Below, one piece after another: positions 11,219 through 24,439 of a stretch of DNA of 64,000 nucleotides. Numbering within the stretch: the stretch's first letter is position 1; each line of letters starts with the position of its first letter. Source of the DNA: Phocoena phocoena (taxonomy: Eukaryota; Chordata; Mammalia; Artiodactyla; Phocoenidae); NCBI RefSeq assembly GCF_963924675.1, contig NC_089220.1:166456761-166520760 (forward strand), written 5' to 3'. The notes under the pieces were generated by a model that had not been told where the DNA came from, ran no database searches, and saw nothing but the letters and a program-made list of their open reading frames with translations. A program made the translations under genes and the position numbers.

Positions 11219-12210
11219 GTAAGTGTCCCTGTTCTACTTTTACTTGAATTCTGTGGGTTGAACCATCCCTCCTTCTGGCGTTGGGTCCCTGTGTAATCAC
11301 ACCCAAACACCAGATTTGGGGGGTTCTTACTGCTCTTCTTGTCTGATAACTCATTATCTGTTCATTGGTAGAGAAATCAGATTTCCTGATCATTTGGAGT
11401 AAAGGGATTGAAACAGGGCTTCACACATCCTAATTCACCTCTAAGCATGGAGTTTAGTTATATCCTTACTCCAGGGGGGTCCTGAAAATCTGTACATGAA
11501 AGGGTTCTTGGTCTATAATATATTAACTTACTCAGAGGATCTCTTGCTGTTTTTTCTCCAGTTAAAAACAAGGCTAAGGTACCAACAAGAGCAAAGCCCG
11601 TGCACAACTGCATGTAGAATCTATTGGTATCCTTATATCTGCTATTCCAAGTCCTAGCAGCCTAATTAAATTATTCACCTCCTAATTCAGGACTGTTTGC
11701 TGTTATAACAGCAAATAGTGTTAAATATTATCCAATGTCACCTGAATTGTGTTGAGGGCAAAGTACAAAAATCCGCAGCTTTGTGAGCTAAAATTCTCTA
11801 GATTTCGATCATTGTAGAAGATTATCCAAACATTCAAAGCACACAGGGATATTCTGAAGAATAAAGAACAGGGAAACTGAAAAGGCAGATTGTAAAATCA
11901 CACTAATGCAAGTCCATTAGAAAGGGATTGAGTTTCTAACAGTAGCGCTACGTTCCTCTGCAGTAAAAATGAGAAGAAAAAAAGACTAACTTCTCCAGAT
12001 GCACCTTCCCCCTACCCCAACCCATCGCCCCACACAAATTTAGAAGGTGCCTCGCCATTTTATATCATCCTTTCTGAAGATTAGCACTGGATGCTGAAAA
12101 GAGTTTTACTAGAAGAAAAGTAAATGAGGAGGTCCTATTGCCAAAGAAACCCAGGCACTGTCTGTCCTAGAGTTGCAGTAGTGTTCTTCAAGGTCTGTGC
12201 TTCCTGACAG

Positions 12211-12669
12211 TGGGTATTCGTTTTTGTACTGCTGCTGTAACAAATTATCACGTATTTGGTAGCTTACAATGACACAGATTTACTACCTTACAGTTCTAGA
12301 GGTCAGAAGTCCAACATAACTCCGGTGGACTCAAATCAAGAGGTCACTGGCATTCCTTTCCAGAAGCTTGGAGACAATATGTTTCCTTTTTTTCTCTAGC
12401 TTCTAGAAGCCACCCCCATTCTTCATCTTGTAGCCCTTTTCCTCCATCTCTAAACCCAGCCAAATAGCATCTTTCTGACCCTGCTTCCCTCATCACACCT
12501 CCAGCCCTCCCTCTTCCTCTGTTAAGGACACTCGTCATAACACTGGGCCCAAGACTCCAGAATAATCTCCCTGTGTTAGGGTCAGCTGATTGGCCACCTT
12601 CGTCCCCTTTTCCGTGTAGTCACAGGTTCTGGGGACTAGGACAAAGACATCGTTGTTCTGCCTACCACA
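12211..12669 (+). mobile_element. MaLR-type LTR relic
   Basis: The order GCTGTAACAAATTATCACG, ACAGTTCTAGAGGTCAGAAG, GGGTCAGCTGATTGGCCACC, CACAGGTTCTGGGGACTAGG and terminal TGCCTACCACA matches the same LTR type as the element split by the provirus at 42623-49030. It is degraded and non-coding. Confidence 0.6.
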
Positions 12670-14305
12670 CAGGGTCTGTGAGTTTAGGACCAAGAGGCCA
12701 GGAGGTAAGATAGAAAGTGCTGGGAGAATTTCCATGTCATTCTGGACTGGAAGATGAGTGATGACATTGTGGGATCAGAGCCTACACACTTCTGGAGGAA
12801 GAGGCCTCTTACATTCTCCACGGCTGCTTTTTTATGTCAGAAATAATCTGTGATTTGAAGTGGAGGCTGTGCTGCTACTTCAGGAAAGCTAGGAGTTGGA
12901 AGTTTGCTTTTAGGCATTACACTTTCAGTGTAAACCAGCTCCACGTGAAGACTGATGGAATCACGCTATTCACAAAGCCTGCGCCGGATTTTATGGTACA
13001 CTTTGCTTTTCATGACCCCATTCTTCTCTTTCTCAGTGACATTCTTAAGAGTCCTTGCCCCCTTGGAGATCCTTACTTTTTGAGACATCTAGCCTTCAAA
13101 GTTTCATGAGTTTCAGAGTTCTGTTTTTGCTACATGCAGTCCGCACAGGGGCCTCAGAATCGCCTCTGAAAATCTTGTTTATGGCTGGAGAGGACACCTG
13201 TTTTTAACTCTTGAGCAGATGTGGTATTTCCATAAGGAGCAGCAGTGAGCATGGAGAAAATCAAGTATTAACCATCTGGACAGAGTCTATGAGGATTCAG
13301 TACTTTGGCTCTGGGTTTCAGTAGAGTTGTTCAGTTTGTACTTTTAAATGAGACCCTTGTGGGTCACTTTCCGAGTGGCCCACGGCCTGCTTTAGACAGC
13401 AGTGTTCTCTGGAGGAAAGTCAGACTGTTCGCCCTAGGGGAGGGGAAACGAATGTTCACCACCCAACCCACAGAAAAACTTTCAGGTTTCAGTGAAGACA
13501 ACTTAGAAATGAGAAATAGAACGCAGTTTTAAAACCAACTCAGTGTGATCGTGCCTGCAGTTTGCAATTTGGCCCCTATTGATGGATTCCAGAAGCTAAA
13601 AGACCTGGAATCCCTTCTGCCTCACCTTTTGGCTCTGGGGGTTGGAATTCTGTCTCCTTCTTGATGAAGGTGGCTGCCTTGCTATTAAAGGAAAGGAAGC
13701 TTTGTTGAGTCCTGCCAGGAACGCAGCTGCATAAGCCCACTGCTCATGGTAACAGAAATAGAGAACAGAGCAAGGATCAACTGCTATAGACTAAACCAAG
13801 CTGCATGGTGGGTGGAGAGCTCCGTCTTCTCGTGTGTTTGCAGTGCGCACGTGGCCGGGAAGGAACTTGATGATAACTGCTCACCTGAGGCAGTTGTGCA
13901 GCCCTGCGCCTCATGTCACTGGTCTTCATCCACCAGCCTCCAGAGGCAGCCTGGGCCAGACCTCCCAGCTGCCCACTCGTTACCAATGCACATGCGTGTC
14001 TCGGAAAACATGGGTGGGACCAGGCAGAGGTACGACAGCGGCAATGCCAGCACTTTGTGGTGGCCTCGGGGACTTTCCTTAGACAATGAATTTAATATCT
14101 TGCCTGTGAGAGAAGAGAAAACGTGAGACTCCGGATCCAAAACGGTCAGTTATCCAGAGCAGTGATGGTAGTGGTGTTAGTCATGAAGCATGGAAAGCTA
14201 AAGTATTAACGCCGAGGTTTTGGGCCTTAGGGCGTGCGTGGAATAGATGTTTGGTGGGGAAAACACGTGTCGAGTTTTTCATTGAGCATCTAGCTGAGCA
14301 TTTTT

Positions 14306-14955
14306 TAAACTGATTTATTTCTTTAATTGAAGTATAGTTGATATACAACATTGTGTTAGTTTCAGGTGTACAGCAAAGGGATTCAGTTATTTTTTTCAGA
14401 TTATATTCTATTTTAGGCTATTACAAGATACTGAATATAGTTCCCTGTGCTATGCAGTAAATCCTTATTGCTTATCTATCTTATGTATAGTAGTTTGTGT
14501 CTATTAATCCCATACTCCTAATTTGTCCCTCCCTTCTTCCCTCCCTCTCCCGTTTGGTAAACATGTGTTTGTTTTCTTTGTCTGTGAGTCTGTTTCTGTT
14601 TTGTATATAGATTCATTTGTAGTATTTTTAGATTCCACATATAAGTGATATCATATAGTATTTGTCTTTCTCTGTCTGACTTCACTAAGTATAATATTCT
14701 CCAGGTCAATCCATGTTGGTGCAAATGACAATATTTCATTCTTTTTATGGAAGAGTAATATTTCATTGTGTGTGTATGTATATATATATATGTATGTATA
14801 TACACACATACATACACACACACACCTCATCTTCTTAAGCCAGTCATCGGTTAATGGGCACTGGGTTGTTTCCATGTCTTGGCTATTGTAAATAGTGCTG
14901 CTGTGAACAATGGGGTGCGTGTATCTTTTCAGTTTGGAGTTTTCGTTCCTTCCTG
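14306..14955 (-). mobile_element. L1 3' fragment, antisense, 5'-truncated
   Basis: This reads as the reverse complement of an L1 3' end: TTGAAGTATAGTTGATATAC, TGTTAGTTTCAGGTGTACAG and, near the far end, TTGGCTATTGTAAATAGTGC. A 14-base duplication AGCTGAGCATTTTT at 14292-14305 and 14956-14969 bounds it. An internal TG/TA run lies at 14767-14825. The minus-strand frames here are ORF2 remnants with stops. Confidence 0.85.
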
Positions 14956-15678
14956 AGCTGAGCATTTTTGAAGCTAGTCTGTCCAGTGAGACTTGTGGTT
15001 CTCTGCTGGGACCGAGCATCCCCTGATTCTTTACATGTGGGTGCAAATCACCCAGATCTCAATGAATCGCCTGGCTTTTGTTTCATCACATTAGATAGTA
15101 GCTTTGATAACTAAGTTCCCAAGGGGCTGAGCTCACCACATGGAACGGGCCCTTTTGACAAAATTACATGTGTACTCATGAGTTTGTACTTCACACATGT
15201 ACAACTCAGAAGATGAGCTATTCCATTCTGTGGCTCTCAGAGGGTACCAGGGACTTCCAGTTCACCAAACCTAGTGGCTCTTTCACAGTTTTCAGGCTTT
15301 TCCACCTTCTTGTGTGCTTTGAGATTACTTCCCAAGGTTCTTTGCTCCAGTCCGTCAGTTCTCTCCTTCCTGTATGTCTTTAATTTTTACTTGCATGTAA
15401 GACAGCTTCCACATTTTCATAGAGAATGCATTCCCCAGAATTGCCCTGCATCTTAAATTACTTCCTAATGGCCAACTCACTTACTGCCCCCCAGACCTCT
15501 TCTATCTGACCTCTGCATTTCACTATGACAGGTGGTCTCCTTAGAAACCTTGGTTCCCATTACACTGCCATCTCTAAATCCCTTGCCTACATGCAAGCAC
15601 ACCCCAGCCTCCTTCATTTACTAACTCTTCTTCTTCCTCTTTCCTTCTACCTGGTCTTCAGTGCCTTCAGGCAGGCTT

Positions 15679-15682
<4 letters not shown>

Positions 15683-15726
<44 letters not shown>
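15683..15726. repeat. (TG)22 microsatellite
   Basis: An uninterrupted run of 22 TG units, likely polymorphic. A run of this length can also act as a UG-rich intronic element in the sense transcript. Confidence 0.95.
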
Positions 15727-15728
<2 letters not shown>

Positions 15729-16227
15729 TTTTAATTTGCTTTTTTTCTTTCATCTGCACCTTTTCATTTGTCATTTTTGTCTTACTACTGATTTAACCAT
15801 TAGGTCAATGTGGGTGACCCTTAAAACTCTGTCCCTAACTCTGCCATTTCTCTAGAGTTCAAGACCAATGTTCAACTTTCAAGTGGTTGTCTCCACATGA
15901 ATATTCTTCCAGTGTTTCCAGTGTTTCCAGTGTATCCTGTAGAAGAAAAAAAAATCCTAATTTTTTTTTAGCCGCAAGCCTTTTCCTCCTTGTTTTTCTG
16001 TCTTTGTGAATGAGTGCGTGACTGCTCATGGTGTGTATGTATGCACATGTGCCTGTGTGTTTTGAAGGGTGAGAGAGAAGAGATTTAAGAAGTCGAGTTA
16101 TCAGTGAGTCTTCAACGGCCTAACTCCTGTTTCTCACCCCGTCCCACCAGTCCCCAGAGCCCGTCCATTTCACTCTGCAAGGACTCTTACACACCATCCT
16201 GCCACCCTGGCCTGCACCATTACTCTC

Positions 16228-16466
16228 ACGATAGCTAACTTTTTTGTGCATTGATGAAGCACGTTGACAGGTAATTTCATGTAAATCCTCAAGGCGCCAT
16301 TTTGAGGCAGGTATTGGTACAAGCCCTTGTATTTATAGCTCAGAAAACAGTTGCTTAGGTCTGTTGAAGACACCTGCCCAAGGCCACACAGCAAGAGAGT
16401 GCAGAGCTGAGATCTGAATCCAGGCAGCTTGGCTGCAGATCCCAGGCTCTTAGCAGCACCGCTCTG
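16228..16466 (-). mobile_element. MIR SINE relic
   Basis: An antisense MIR: CGATAGCTAACTTTTTTGTG, CATTTTGAGGCAGGTATTGG, CTGCCCAAGGCCACACAGCA and GATCTGAATCCAGGCAGCTT appear in the expected order. Confidence 0.8.
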
Positions 16467-16711
16467 ACGCTGTAGTTCTGGCGTTCTTTATTTTTCTATC
16501 AGTCGGTTATGCAACAGCCTTTAACCGGTCTCCCCAGCTCTTTTTACTCCAGTCAATCAGCTATTTGCCAAGTCAGGTCCCTGAGCGCAACTTGCCATTG
16601 TGCAAAGAATAGCACAGGCTGTTGGTCGATATCATCTCCATCCCAACAGCCAACCTGAGCCCCCTCAGTTCTTGCTCCGAGTCTCTGAAATGCACTGTCC
16701 TTCCCCACATA

Positions 16712-17083
16712 CAGTAAATCCCCTATATACAAATGAGTTCCGTTCTGAGAGCGAGTTCGTTAAGTGCAGTTTGTTCGTTAAGTCCAACCGAGTGAGCCTA
16801 AGTACCCAACTAACACAATCAGCTGTGTAGTACTGTACCAGCTACATCGCCACCGCTCTTATGCTTGCTTCCGGACATCCTGGGCTTGACATAAAGATAC
16901 TGATTACTGTACTCTATAGAGTAGTGCACAGTAAAGTACACAAAAGCACAGCCATTTGTCGGGGATGCACACACCTGACAATGTATGCCAGACACGTGAA
17001 CTAGCTTACGTGATTGGACATGCAAACGCACGTTCGTATCTTTGAGTTTGCAACTTGAAAGTTCGTATGTAGGGGACTTACTG
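16712..17083. mobile_element. pogo/Tigger-like non-autonomous DNA transposon
   Basis: The ends are inverted repeats: CAGTAAATCCCCTATATACA at the left, and GTTCGTATGTAGGGGACTTA before CTG at the right. TA precedes the left end; the right TA is degraded. It contains no transposase. Confidence 0.75.
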
Positions 17084-17214
17084 TCTATACCTTCCGAAAT
17101 TCCACGCATCAAACATACTCCAAGACAATTGCTCAATTATGTCGACAAGCTGCTGGCGTGAAAAAAGGGTGGGAGGGGACACTGTTCTATTTCTCAGGTC
17201 TCTTCTATCCCCTA

Positions 17215-17608
17215 ACAGCCAAAGGCCATGTGTGCACCTTGTTTGGATCCTGATTGGAACAAACCAACTGTAAAAGACATCTTTGAAGCCGTTTGGGAAA
17301 TTTGAACATGTGTTAGGAATCAGATGATATTAAGGGATAACCAGTAATTCTGTTGGGTATAATAATGGCTTGATGGTTATGTTTTTAAAAATGAGACACA
17401 CTGAAGTATTTACAGGCTAAAACGGCATGACTGCTGGGGTTTGCTCTAAAAGGCTCCGGCCAAACAAGCCCAAGAAGTGGCATTTGATGAAACAAAATTG
17501 GTAAAATGTTGAAAAATGTCAGAGCTGAATGATGGGAGTTCATGATATTATTTTCTCTACTTATTTTATGGTGGAAATGCCCATAATAAAATGCAAAAAA
17601 GTAAAAAC
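17215..17608 (+). mobile_element. L1M-type 3' UTR, sense
   Basis: Typical L1M 3' UTR order: AGATGATATTAAGGGATAAC, ATAATGGCTTGATGGTTATG, ACACTGAAGTATTTACAGGC, GTTCATGATATTATTTTCTC and CCATAATAAAATGCAAAAAA. This is the only sense-oriented L1 I recognise in the window. Confidence 0.7.
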
Positions 17609-17637
17609 TTGCTTTTAGAGGCCAAATAAAAGACCGC

Positions 17638-17845
17638 CTACTCTATGAAGCCTTCCCTGTCAGATTTAATCTTTCCTTTTGGGGGAGGCATGTTATACAT
17701 TCTCCTGGTGTTCTCATCCTTTAGGTGCCTGCTTCTCTTATCACACAAGATCGTAAGTTCTCCGAGGGCACACGCCAGCTCATGTTCATCTCCGAAAGCC
17801 AGTCTTGGTGCCTCATCCGTGGCGAGTGTAAATGCTTGTTAAGCA
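17638..17845 (+). mobile_element. L2 LINE 3' relic
   Basis: ATGAAGCCTTCCCTGTCAG, then GTAAGTTCTCCGAGGGCACA and GTGTAAATGCTTGTTAAG follow the sense L2 3' end pattern. Confidence 0.5.
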
Positions 17846-18271
17846 GATGCTTTGAGCGCTAGAATCATGGTGCTACGACTGGTGTTTTATTCATTTTCTG
17901 TCATTAATGAGAACCCACTGTAAAAATATCTCTCTGTTCTCATCACCAGAAATAGTTGTGCTCCTCCTGGTTTATTTTTATCATAGGGACACTTTGAATC
18001 TTGTAAGTGATCATTTTCCCTCTTTGTGTTGCTACTCTAAAGCTTAGAATTAAATTCACGGCTCACCCACAGCTAGCGTGCAGGCATTTACAGCATGAGT
18101 GTTCGTGGTGTGCTGGCTTCGTGCCTGGACTCTATTTTTAATTTTTCCTACTTTCATCTTCTTTCTGTCATACATTCCAATTTGACTTTTTCGGGGGGTG
18201 CAAAATTGTAATGATTTCTGGGAACTCTATTAATTCCTTTGTGGAATCAGTCAGGTTACGAGTAGTATTCA

Positions 18272-18422
18272 GTTGGGACTTCCCTGGCGGTCCAATGGTT
18301 AGGACTCGGCGCTTTCATTGCTGAGGGCGCGGGTTCGATCCGTGGTCGGGGAACTAAGATCCTGCAAGCCACGCAGTGCAGCCAAAAATAAATTAATTAA
18401 TTTAATTTAATTTTCTTTTAAA
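18272..18422 (+). mobile_element. short tRNA-derived SINE (CHR-2-like)
   Basis: The body is ACTTCCCTGGCGGTCCAATG, GCGGGTTCGATCCGTGGTCG (B-box-like) and CACGCAGTGCAGCCAAAAAT with an A/T tail. A perfect duplication GAGTAGTATTCA at 18260-18271 and 18423-18434 flanks it. Confidence 0.85.
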
Positions 18423-18487
18423 GAGTAGTATTCATTCTATACCATTGTGTTTCTAGATATGATAATAGACCTTTCTGTGTCCACGTA

Positions 18488-18690
18488 GAAGGCAATGTGT
18501 TAAATACTTCACATGTTATTTAAATTAGTCAACAACTCTGCAAAGCATGTAAACTGACTCAGTTGTTACAGATGATAAAATTGAGGCCAGTGACGTGTTT
18601 TCCGGGCCCGAATAGCTGGTATATGTCAGACATGGGATTTGAACCCAGTTCTTTCTGACTCTTTGTACTCAGCCCACAGCTTCCCTTCCT
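18488..18690 (-). mobile_element. MIR relic
   Basis: Antisense MIR features: ATTTAAATTAGTCAACAACT, GATGATAAAATTGAGGCCAG and GGGATTTGAACCCAGTTCTT. Confidence 0.6.
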
Positions 18691-19180
18691 TGACATTCCA
18701 TTCAGGTTTTGCAAGTTTTGAAATGGTGCTCTTAACAAGATTTTAGGACATGTAACATACCGTGTTTAAATACTTGTCTCACTTCTTAATTCTATTATGT
18801 GTCTATTTCCTGGCCTCTTTTTACATTGAACATGCTTCATTCTATTCTGTTCTGACTGGGCTAAAAGGATATCCCACCAAAAACAAAAAAATGGAGAAAT
18901 AATAGAAGAAAGAGAAAGAAGAAGTATGTACCGTTTAGTATGTATGTCTGAAATGGCCCTTCCACAGAGCTCAGAGCCCTCTTTTCTACAGGGCAGTGCT
19001 CTGGTTGAGAAGAAGTATTTGGGATTTGGGGAAGGATAAAGTAATCCTACAGAAATGGAAGACAGGAGAATCCCTTAGAAACAGAAGTTTCAGAAACCAC
19101 TCCTAACTAATTTTCTTTCATTCACTCAAGGTCCTCCTTGACCCGACCACCCTGGTGTCCCCTTCGCTCACACAGTGGCA

Positions 19181-19445
19181 GTGATATTAATAACTAACAG
19201 CCATGAAAAACTCTGTGCCAAGTGCTGTGCTGAGTATTGTACTCATAATCACTCTCATTTGTTCAGAACAACCCAGCGTGAGAGGAACTCTTATGACCGC
19301 CTGTTTCAGATGTGGAAACTGCAGATCAGAGAGGTTAGGGAACTTGCTCAAAGCCACACAGCTCATCAGAGGTAGAGCTAGATTCGGAGCCAGACAGGCC
19401 AGCTCCAGAACTGCCCTTCTTACCACTACAGTCACTACTGTCATT
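19181..19445 (-). mobile_element. MIR SINE relic
   Basis: An almost full-length antisense MIR: GTGCCAAGTGCTGTGCTGAG, ATGTGGAAACTGCAGATCAG, GAGGTTAGGGAACTTGCTC and AGCCACACAGCTCATCAGAG. The roughly 100-codon frames on both strands here are chance frames through the MIR. Confidence 0.8.
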
Positions 19446-19494
19446 CCCCACGCTACTGTCTTCATCATCAGTGTCCACGGGCTACCCATTTTTT

Positions 19495-20187
19495 AATTAT
19501 GTAAGTTTCAGGTGGGCGGCATCTGTACAGACTCCGGAGCAATCACCACCGCACATCTAGTTTCCATCCATTACCATACAGTTGATCCTCTGCACCCATT
19601 TCACCCTTCCCCCAATGTCCTTTCCCCCTAATAACCACCAATCCGTTCTCTGTATCTGTGAGTTTGTTTTTGTTTTATCTTGTTTGTTCACTGATTTTGG
19701 TGTTTTTGTTTTTGTTCAGACTCCACATATGAGTGAAATCATATGGTATTGGTCTTTCTCTGTCTGACTTATTTCACTTAGTGTAATACCCTCCTGGTCC
19801 ATTCATGTTGCTGCAAACAGCAGGGTTTCATTCTTTTTTATGGCTGAGTAGTATTCCATTGTGTGTATGTATGTGTGTATGTTTATGCATGTGTACATTT
19901 CACATATGCATGTGTACATTTCACAGCTTCATCCATTCATCCACTGATGGACACTTAGGTTGTTTCCATATCTTGGCTATTGTAAATAGTGCTGCAGTGA
20001 ACATGGGGGTGCAGATATCTTTTCAAGTTAGTGTTCTTTGTATAAATACCCGTAAGTAGACTAGCTGGGTCATATGGCAGTTCTATTCTTATTTTTTTGA
20101 GGAATCTGCATACTGTCTTCCATAGTGGCTGCACTAATTTACAATCCCACCAGCAGTGTGCGAGGGTTCCCTTTTCTCCACGTCATG
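19495..20187 (-). mobile_element. L1 3' fragment, antisense
   Basis: Antisense L1 pattern: CTCCACATATGAGTGAAATC, CTTTCTCTGTCTGACTTATT, ATCTTGGCTATTGTAAATAG and CAATCCCACCAGCAGTGTG. Its 3' end differs from the other antisense L1s here, so it is another subfamily. Flanks resembling GCTNCCCATTT suggest a degraded target duplication. Confidence 0.75.
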
Positions 20188-21034
20188 TGCTGCCCATTTC
20201 TGAAGACCTAACTCAACAGCCACTGTCTTCTTCAAGCCTTTCCTTACTCCTCTCGTCTCCAAGCCTCACTCGCTACTGTCCCTTCTCTGATTCCGTAGAG
20301 CCTCACCTGTCCCCCCCGCCTCTGATCACCGTCACCTTTTCCTGTCTGCACTGTAGTTATTGATGTGCACATCTTAAGTTCTGTTCTAAACTCCAGGCTT
20401 CAGGGGGCAAAGCCCCTATTCCATTCATCTTCACACTCTCTGTTTCCCTGAGAAAATGTCCTGCTTTGAGGAAATTCTCATTAAAGTCTGGTTGGAAAAG
20501 GGGCTCATGTCAGCACTTTTCGTATCACAAACTTTTAGTTAATACCTTCTCTGCTAAGACCAGTACAGTGATTTGCACGTGTAAACATTTGAGATTTACA
20601 GCACATCCCCTTGTTTATCCCAGGAATAATTCCTGACCAAAATGAGAACTAAGAATGTCTATTCTAACAAAATTACCCATCCTATAAATATAATTTTATC
20701 ACAGTTAATTACCCTATAATTTAAGATGAGAGTAACAGATTTGTCAGATTAAACTAAGTGATTGTCAGAAACGCACACATACCTGCATTTTATCTTCAAG
20801 AGTTAAATTCACCCGTGGTAGAAAGTAAGCAAATCTCTGGATAACGAATTAAATAAGACAGATCTTGGTTTACTGTATTTATAACTCAGCAGGACAGATC
20901 TTGCTTTTAGACTGAATGGGAATCAGTATTTCAAATACCTCCAAACTTATCAAGTAGGGGTGATGATTTTGGAACAGTTAACCTACTTCCGTTATTGTGA
21001 AGTTTCGCTAATCCACTCACCCAACCATTATGCA

Positions 21035-21165
21035 TTGAGTCCCTCTGGTGGTTCAGGCTCTTGTACAAGTTCCAAAGATATAACGTTGACCAAGTATGGT
21101 AACTGCCCTCACAGATCTTCCAATCTAGTAGAAGATCAGAAAGTCAATAATCAATAATTATACAG
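21035..21165 (-). mobile_element. L2 relic
   Basis: AAAGATATAACGTTGACCAA, GGTAACTGCCCTCACAGATC and AATCAATAATTATACAG follow the antisense L2 3' pattern. Boundaries are approximate. Confidence 0.5.
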
Positions 21166-22493
21166 ACATCTGTAATTGTCACATCCAATACAGGCTATGT
21201 GCCATCTTGCCTTTGCTGGAGTTAACACTATGGAACTGGCATTCGAGGGATGCACCTCATTGTGTCCCTTTTATGACGTGTCTTTCTGACAGGCGAAAAG
21301 ATGTTTCTGTGGCAGTTGGTAAGGAATTACTCTTACTGAAATGATTAGCTGGGCAAACACATTTTAATACAGTGGCTATCCAGAGCAAGGTATTTTCTTC
21401 CTTCCTCCCTGTTCCAGCTTTATTTTTTAAGACGCGAGAAAGAGTAATACATGCATATCTGATAGGCAGCTTCCAAGTGTTACAAATCTCATCTTTCCTG
21501 CTGTGTGGCTGCTTGCTTTTCCTTGCACTTTTTTTTTTTTTTGGTCGTTGAGAGGTTATGACAACATGAGCCATATTGTATTTATAAACATCACGTGTTC
21601 CCTTGATATGGCTTGCCGTTTCTGCCAGACGGAACACATGGAAGAAACATTTCTTGTTAACTCAGCATTGGTTTTTAGTTATGCTGATTTCCGGGACGGG
21701 AAAAATGCCTTCCTACTCAGATTTAACTTTCACAGAGGAGAAACAAAACCTCTGAATGTCCGTGAAATAGTTTTAACAAGGGTGGATACAGCTCCTTTAA
21801 ACCACATATTTTGACTAAAACTTCCCTCTGTAAAAAACCCAAGCCTTGCATTTAGTTACCATCAAGACAGGCAGAGCTGGAAGCATTTGAGAGATGGGTG
21901 GTTTCAGGGTCTCTGCACGTCTAGAAAGTTTCTTCTAGAAGAGAACGGTTCGTGGAAGATGTAAGGTAAGAACTGTGCCTTTATAACAAAATAGGATTTT
22001 CAGAATTTTTTGGTCCTGCTTGTAGCACACTTACCTCAATTTGAGTTAACGTTTCTGTATTCAAGTTCAATGCAATGTGGAATTTAAATGCTAGGTTTTT
22101 ATTTTAACTTCTTGCACACTGCTTAGAAGGAAACTTCTTTGTTATTGGCATTAGTCTGTTTTTTAAAATGCACTTAAGTTACATTGGCTGTCTCCAATCT
22201 ATAATCTTACGATCTAGTTTCTGTTTAACCTTATAATTTAGAAAAGGATTTCAAGTGTCAACCTTGTTTGCTAGTACAGATCTCATTGATGTATGTGTTT
22301 TGTGATAATTTTCAGTGTTTTCACAAAGGTATTTGACTTGCCTTCGGTTTCCGAGACAAATGAAAATTTGAAGGCGTGGTACAAATTGGGGGGAGCGGAG
22401 GGGGATCAGTGTGCTTCTTTCAACATTCAAGGAAAACGTTATTTGTTGTATTTTCCTTGTGAACATCACTTTACATTTTAAAATATAAAGTGC

Positions 22494-22706
22494 GGGCTTC
22501 CCTGGTGGCGCAGTGGTTGAGAGTCCGCCTGCTGATGCAGGGGACACGGGTTCGTGCCCCGGTCCGGGAAGATCCCACATGCCGCGGACCGGCTGGGCCC
22601 GTGAGCCATGGCCGCTGAGCCTGCGCGTCCAGACCCTGCGCTCCGCAACGGGAGAGGCCACAGCAGTGAGAGGCCCACGTACCGCAAAAAGAAATAATAA
22701 TAAAAT
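22494..22706 (+). mobile_element. CHR SINE, full-length
   Basis: Starts GGGCTTCCCTGGTGGCGCAG, contains the B box GGTTCGTGCCC, and ends in an AAT-type A-rich tail. A perfect 14-base target duplication AAAATATAAAGTGC lies at 22480-22493 and 22707-22720, so the insertion is recent. Frames of 70-136 codons on either strand here come from the SINE. Confidence 0.95.
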
Positions 22707-23055
22707 AAAATATAAAGTGCTTTTTTATCTGGGTTTTAAAAAATTCTTTAAGAAATATCAATTTAAGCTTTATGTATAACATTAAAAATGTCTGCAATTT
22801 TTATATAACAGATATAAGCCTGCTATTATCAGGTTTAATGGAAAAACCTGGAAAAAAAACCTTTGGCAGAAATTATATTGACTTGAGATAACTATTCTGT
22901 CTTATTCTTGTAATAGTTCAGTCACAATGTTTTGTATTTATTTCTTTTAAAGACATTTAATAAGAGCAATGTCCTTTTAAGGCAGTCTGTTTCCTTTTAA
23001 AGGTACATGTGTGCGTGGATCTGTTTATCTTTATCTCAATTTATAGATGAGTTAG

Positions 23056-23089
23056 TATGGATGAGAAGTTGTTATGGATGAGAAGTTGT
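23056..23089. repeat. 17-bp tandem duplication
   Basis: TATGGATGAGAAGTTGT occurs twice, head to tail and identical. Confidence 0.85.
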
Positions 23090-23104
23090 TAACCAATATG
23101 GTCT

Positions 23105-23290
23105 CAATTAATATATATTATTCCATTTAGTCATCATTATAACCCCAAGGCATAGGTACTTTTATACCCATTTTAAGGTTGGAAAACTGAGGCTGAGAGC
23201 GATTAAGTGACAAATGACACACTAGTAAGGAGCAAAGCTGGGATTCAGCCCCAGGCTGACTGTGTCTATAGTCCCTGTTTTTAAATCCCA
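23105..23290 (-). mobile_element. MIR relic
   Basis: Antisense MIR: ACCCCAAGGCATAGGTACTT, TTGGAAAACTGAGGCTGAGA and GCAAAGCTGGGATTCAGCCC. Confidence 0.65.
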
Positions 23291-24439
23291 CACTGCACAC
23301 CCTTCCTTACCAGTAGCTAAGAACTCCCAGTCTGTCGTCAGATTCAGATAACTTATCTTGAAAATAATAATTATCAAAGAGCAATGCTTATTCGGCTTCA
23401 AGAGAAATTATTTTGTACAGTTTGGGGACTTTTGGGTTCGATCTGTAGCATCCAAAACCCTAGTATCAGACTGGTTGCTTATCCGGGGACTTGGTTGCAA
23501 CTTACTTGGAGTAAGAAGAACACAGTGAAAGTCAGATCGCGTGGGGATTGCAAAAAGCACTGTGGATGAACTACCCTCTCCTCCTTCCTGCTTCCTTCTT
23601 TGCTTCATGTGCTGCGTCACTCATAAAAACCGTCTTCCCGGGATAGGGCAGGGAGCTGATTCATGAGCCTGATTTGGAAGTGAGAAAGTGTCTTGGAATG
23701 GAGATTTGCCTACGTGTGCCTGCCTACTGCCCTTTCAGGCTTCTGGCAGAGCTGTTAGAAGGAGAGCAAGAAAGTTACAGAACATCAGAGGTGGAGGGCT
23801 CTGGAGTCAGGGCAGCTAGCCAAGCCACCCCAGAGGCAGGGACTGTTGCTCTCCTGAACACACCTACCCCCCAACTGCCCGAAGATTGAGAGATCCACTC
23901 GGCTGCAAAAACATCCTGGTGCTTTGCGATGAGAAGTAATTACTGCCAGCAGCATCAACAGGGATGCAGCTTCTCGTCACAGCCCTGAACTTGGGCTGCA
24001 GGATCGAGGCAACTTGCTTCCAGCTCCATGGCTGCATAAAATCCAGGGCTGGCCAACAACCAGCAAATTGGATCAGAACAGGACTTCCCTCTTCCTTCAG
24101 CACGGGCTGGGTTGTTAGCCATTGCTGGGGAGATCCGGAGGGGTTTAGGCCACACCCTCTGCCCTTTGATATCCAAACCGCATCTCTTGGCTTGGCTTTT
24201 GTAAATACAGACGTTAGCAGAAATTACCTCTGACCGGGAGTTTATTGTCCTGGTATTTTCAGGTTGTATTCTTTGCACCCACATGTTGCTTTCTTCCCTG
24301 GGTTTTGTTTTTCTGTCTTCTCCGTGGGTCCCCATCAGGGAAGCCCAGACTATAGGAGATTGCATCCGGCCACCCTCAGCACAGGTTCCCTTGGTCCAAG
24401 ATCCTAATTTGTAGAGAGCTTCCAGGGGACCATTCTTCT

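Noticed and set aside
15683..15726. TG run as a possible CRISPR-like or phased repeat array
   Set aside because: It is a plain dinucleotide microsatellite in mammalian DNA, with no spacers.
18260..18434. Possible true tRNA gene, from A- and B-box-like sequence
   Set aside because: The segment is a tRNA-derived SINE with A-tail and target duplication. No cloverleaf is intact.
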